The notes under the pieces were generated by a model, which had not been told where the DNA came from, made no database searches, and was given only the letters and a program-made list of their open reading frames with translations. Source: Euperipatoides rowelli (Eukaryota > Onychophora > Udeonychophora > Euonychophora > Peripatopsidae). Taken from it: DNA of 21,048 bases. The stretch lies in NCBI GenBank assembly GCA_003024985.2, contig PXIH01S0003103.1. One strand, given 5' to 3'. A program made the translations under genes and the position numbers. This document shows, one piece after another, positions 20,024-21,048 of this stretch; position 1 is the first letter of the stretch; each line of letters opens with the position of its first letter.

Positions 20024-20750
20024 TGTTTTGTCGTGAGGTTTTTCTTGTTTTTTCTTAATTTAATTGCAATAATTGATGAAGAAATTTTTAAAAAAAAAGT
20101 ATTGTAAAGCAATTTGTTTTATTGTGTAGTACGAAAAACACATGTCCCTACTAATAACATTGTATACAATCGTAAGTGGTAATTAATGAATGGGAAGATA
20201 CTTGATTTGTTAACATAGCCAATTATTTGCTCCTATTTAAAAATGAAAACTTAAAGTTAATTTTTGATTTACGCTGGGGTTGTGTTTTTGGAAATCGTCA
20301 TGTAAATCAAATAAATTTTCCATAGGAAATAATGAAAATAATAAGTGATGAAATAAGATACCGGTAGCATTTCTCTTAATTTTTCTAAAAAAATTATGAA
20401 TCTTTTGTTAGATTATTTTTCTAAAAAAATATAGTTATGGGCACTGGCGGAGAAAGAGGTTTGAATCTAGGGTAATAGGAATAATATTTATTCATAGAAA
20501 ATTATTCCCATTTGGAGCAATATGAAATTAATTTATTAATCTCTCTCAGACTATCAAAACATTGAAATGCATAGAAGTTTAATTACTTTCTAATTTTTAT
20601 TCTAAAATGAGTATTTTTTTTTTTTTTTGGCGAATAAATGACCATATAATTTGAAGAGTAGTAGTTACTAGGTAGTAATGTTTAAATTGCGTTATTCCTA
20701 AAATGTGTAAATTAAATCTCTGTAAAATCAAATTACTTGTATTTTAAACA
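20024..20750. other. Non-coding A+T-rich stretch
   Basis: No gene seen. GGCACTGGCGGAG at about 20440 resembles the start of some DNA-transposon remnants, but no partner end was found. Confidence 0.4.
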
Positions 20751-20766
20751 ATTACCGTAGAATGCC

Positions 20767-21048
20767 GACCAAGTGCGCCCCACCAAGCAAGGGCGCCCCC
20801 CCCCCCCCTATTTCTTGTCAAAACATAGGTATATAGCGCCATCGCTGAACAAGAGCACCATCACTGCATTTTGACTTTTTTATCACTCTGAAGGAAATCC
20901 AAGCAAGGGGTATCCAAGCAAGAGCGCCGTTTTGAAAAACAATCTTTTTAAAGATTTCAAAGTGTATCCAAGAAAGAGCGCCATGTCCATTTTGCAATGC
21001 ATTGTGGTAAATCTAAGGTTTCTTAGCATGGAGCCGAACAAGAGCGCC
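20767..21048 (+). repeat. Seven degenerate direct repeats around CAAGCAAGAGCGCC, cut by window end
   Basis: Related 13-17 bp units lie at 20767-20779, 20781-20797, 20845-20859, 20897-20910, 20912-20928, 20966-20982 and 21033-21048, most reading (A)TCCAAGCAAGAGCGCC or CGAACAAGAGCGCC, always in the same orientation with irregular spacing. A C run (20795-20807) and TTACCGTA (20752-20759) precede them. Irregular same-strand motifs next to a boundary resemble subterminal transposase-binding repeats of DNA transposons, but the other end is outside the window. Confidence 0.6.

Noticed and set aside
20767-21048. CRISPR-like array
   Set aside because: Units are short and degenerate, spacing is irregular (1 to about 50 bases), and the genome is clearly eukaryotic.

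Overview
The window looks like a piece of an animal nuclear genome. It is strongly A+T-rich (by eye roughly 70% or more), full of poly-A/poly-T runs, contains spliceosomal signals, and holds several non-autonomous DNA transposons. Nothing prokaryotic, organellar or viral was seen. The one clear gene encodes an ortholog of the animal two-pass membrane protein TMEM169. Its conserved domain is clear but its N-terminus does not match vertebrate forms, which suggests an invertebrate (possibly marine, low confidence). A dispersed palindromic octamer, TAGGCCTA, is far above expectation.

Left part (1-5674): bases 1-1460 are richer in CpG, with GC boxes, three ATTGG/CCAAT cores and a duplicated 25-bp motif, a plausible promoter region. 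A candidate 5' coding exon lies at 2136-2314. It ends in a good GT donor whose phase matches an acceptor at 4731, directly before the TMEM169 ATG. The intervening intron (2315-4731) carries a decayed hAT element, a 13-bp tandem repeat, a copy of a dispersed repeat and a TATA-containing candidate alternative promoter. The main TMEM169 coding exon is 4733-5674.

Middle part (5675-10942): probable 3' UTR, then a cluster of mobile elements. These are a TA-flanked MITE with twin hairpins (6530-6728), a hAT MITE with a perfect 8-bp target duplication (7221-7553), a Kolobok-like TTAA-flanked element (8056-8945), and a three-level nest. In the nest, a hAT element (9940-10780, holding a 640-base assembly gap) sits inside another hAT element (9634-10845), which sits inside a pogo/Tigger-like MITE (9547-10940).

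Right part (10943-21048): about 10 kb with no gene I can support. It has many long T runs on the + strand, diverged repeat copies, and a few GC-richer islands that look like transposon fragments. At the extreme end there are seven degenerate direct repeats around CAAGCAAGAGCGCC, probably the subterminal part of an element cut by the window edge. I found no RNA gene, CRISPR array or multi-gene system. The most informative observations are the nested insertions, the hairpin MITE, the splice-site choice at TMEM169 and the terminal repeat cluster.
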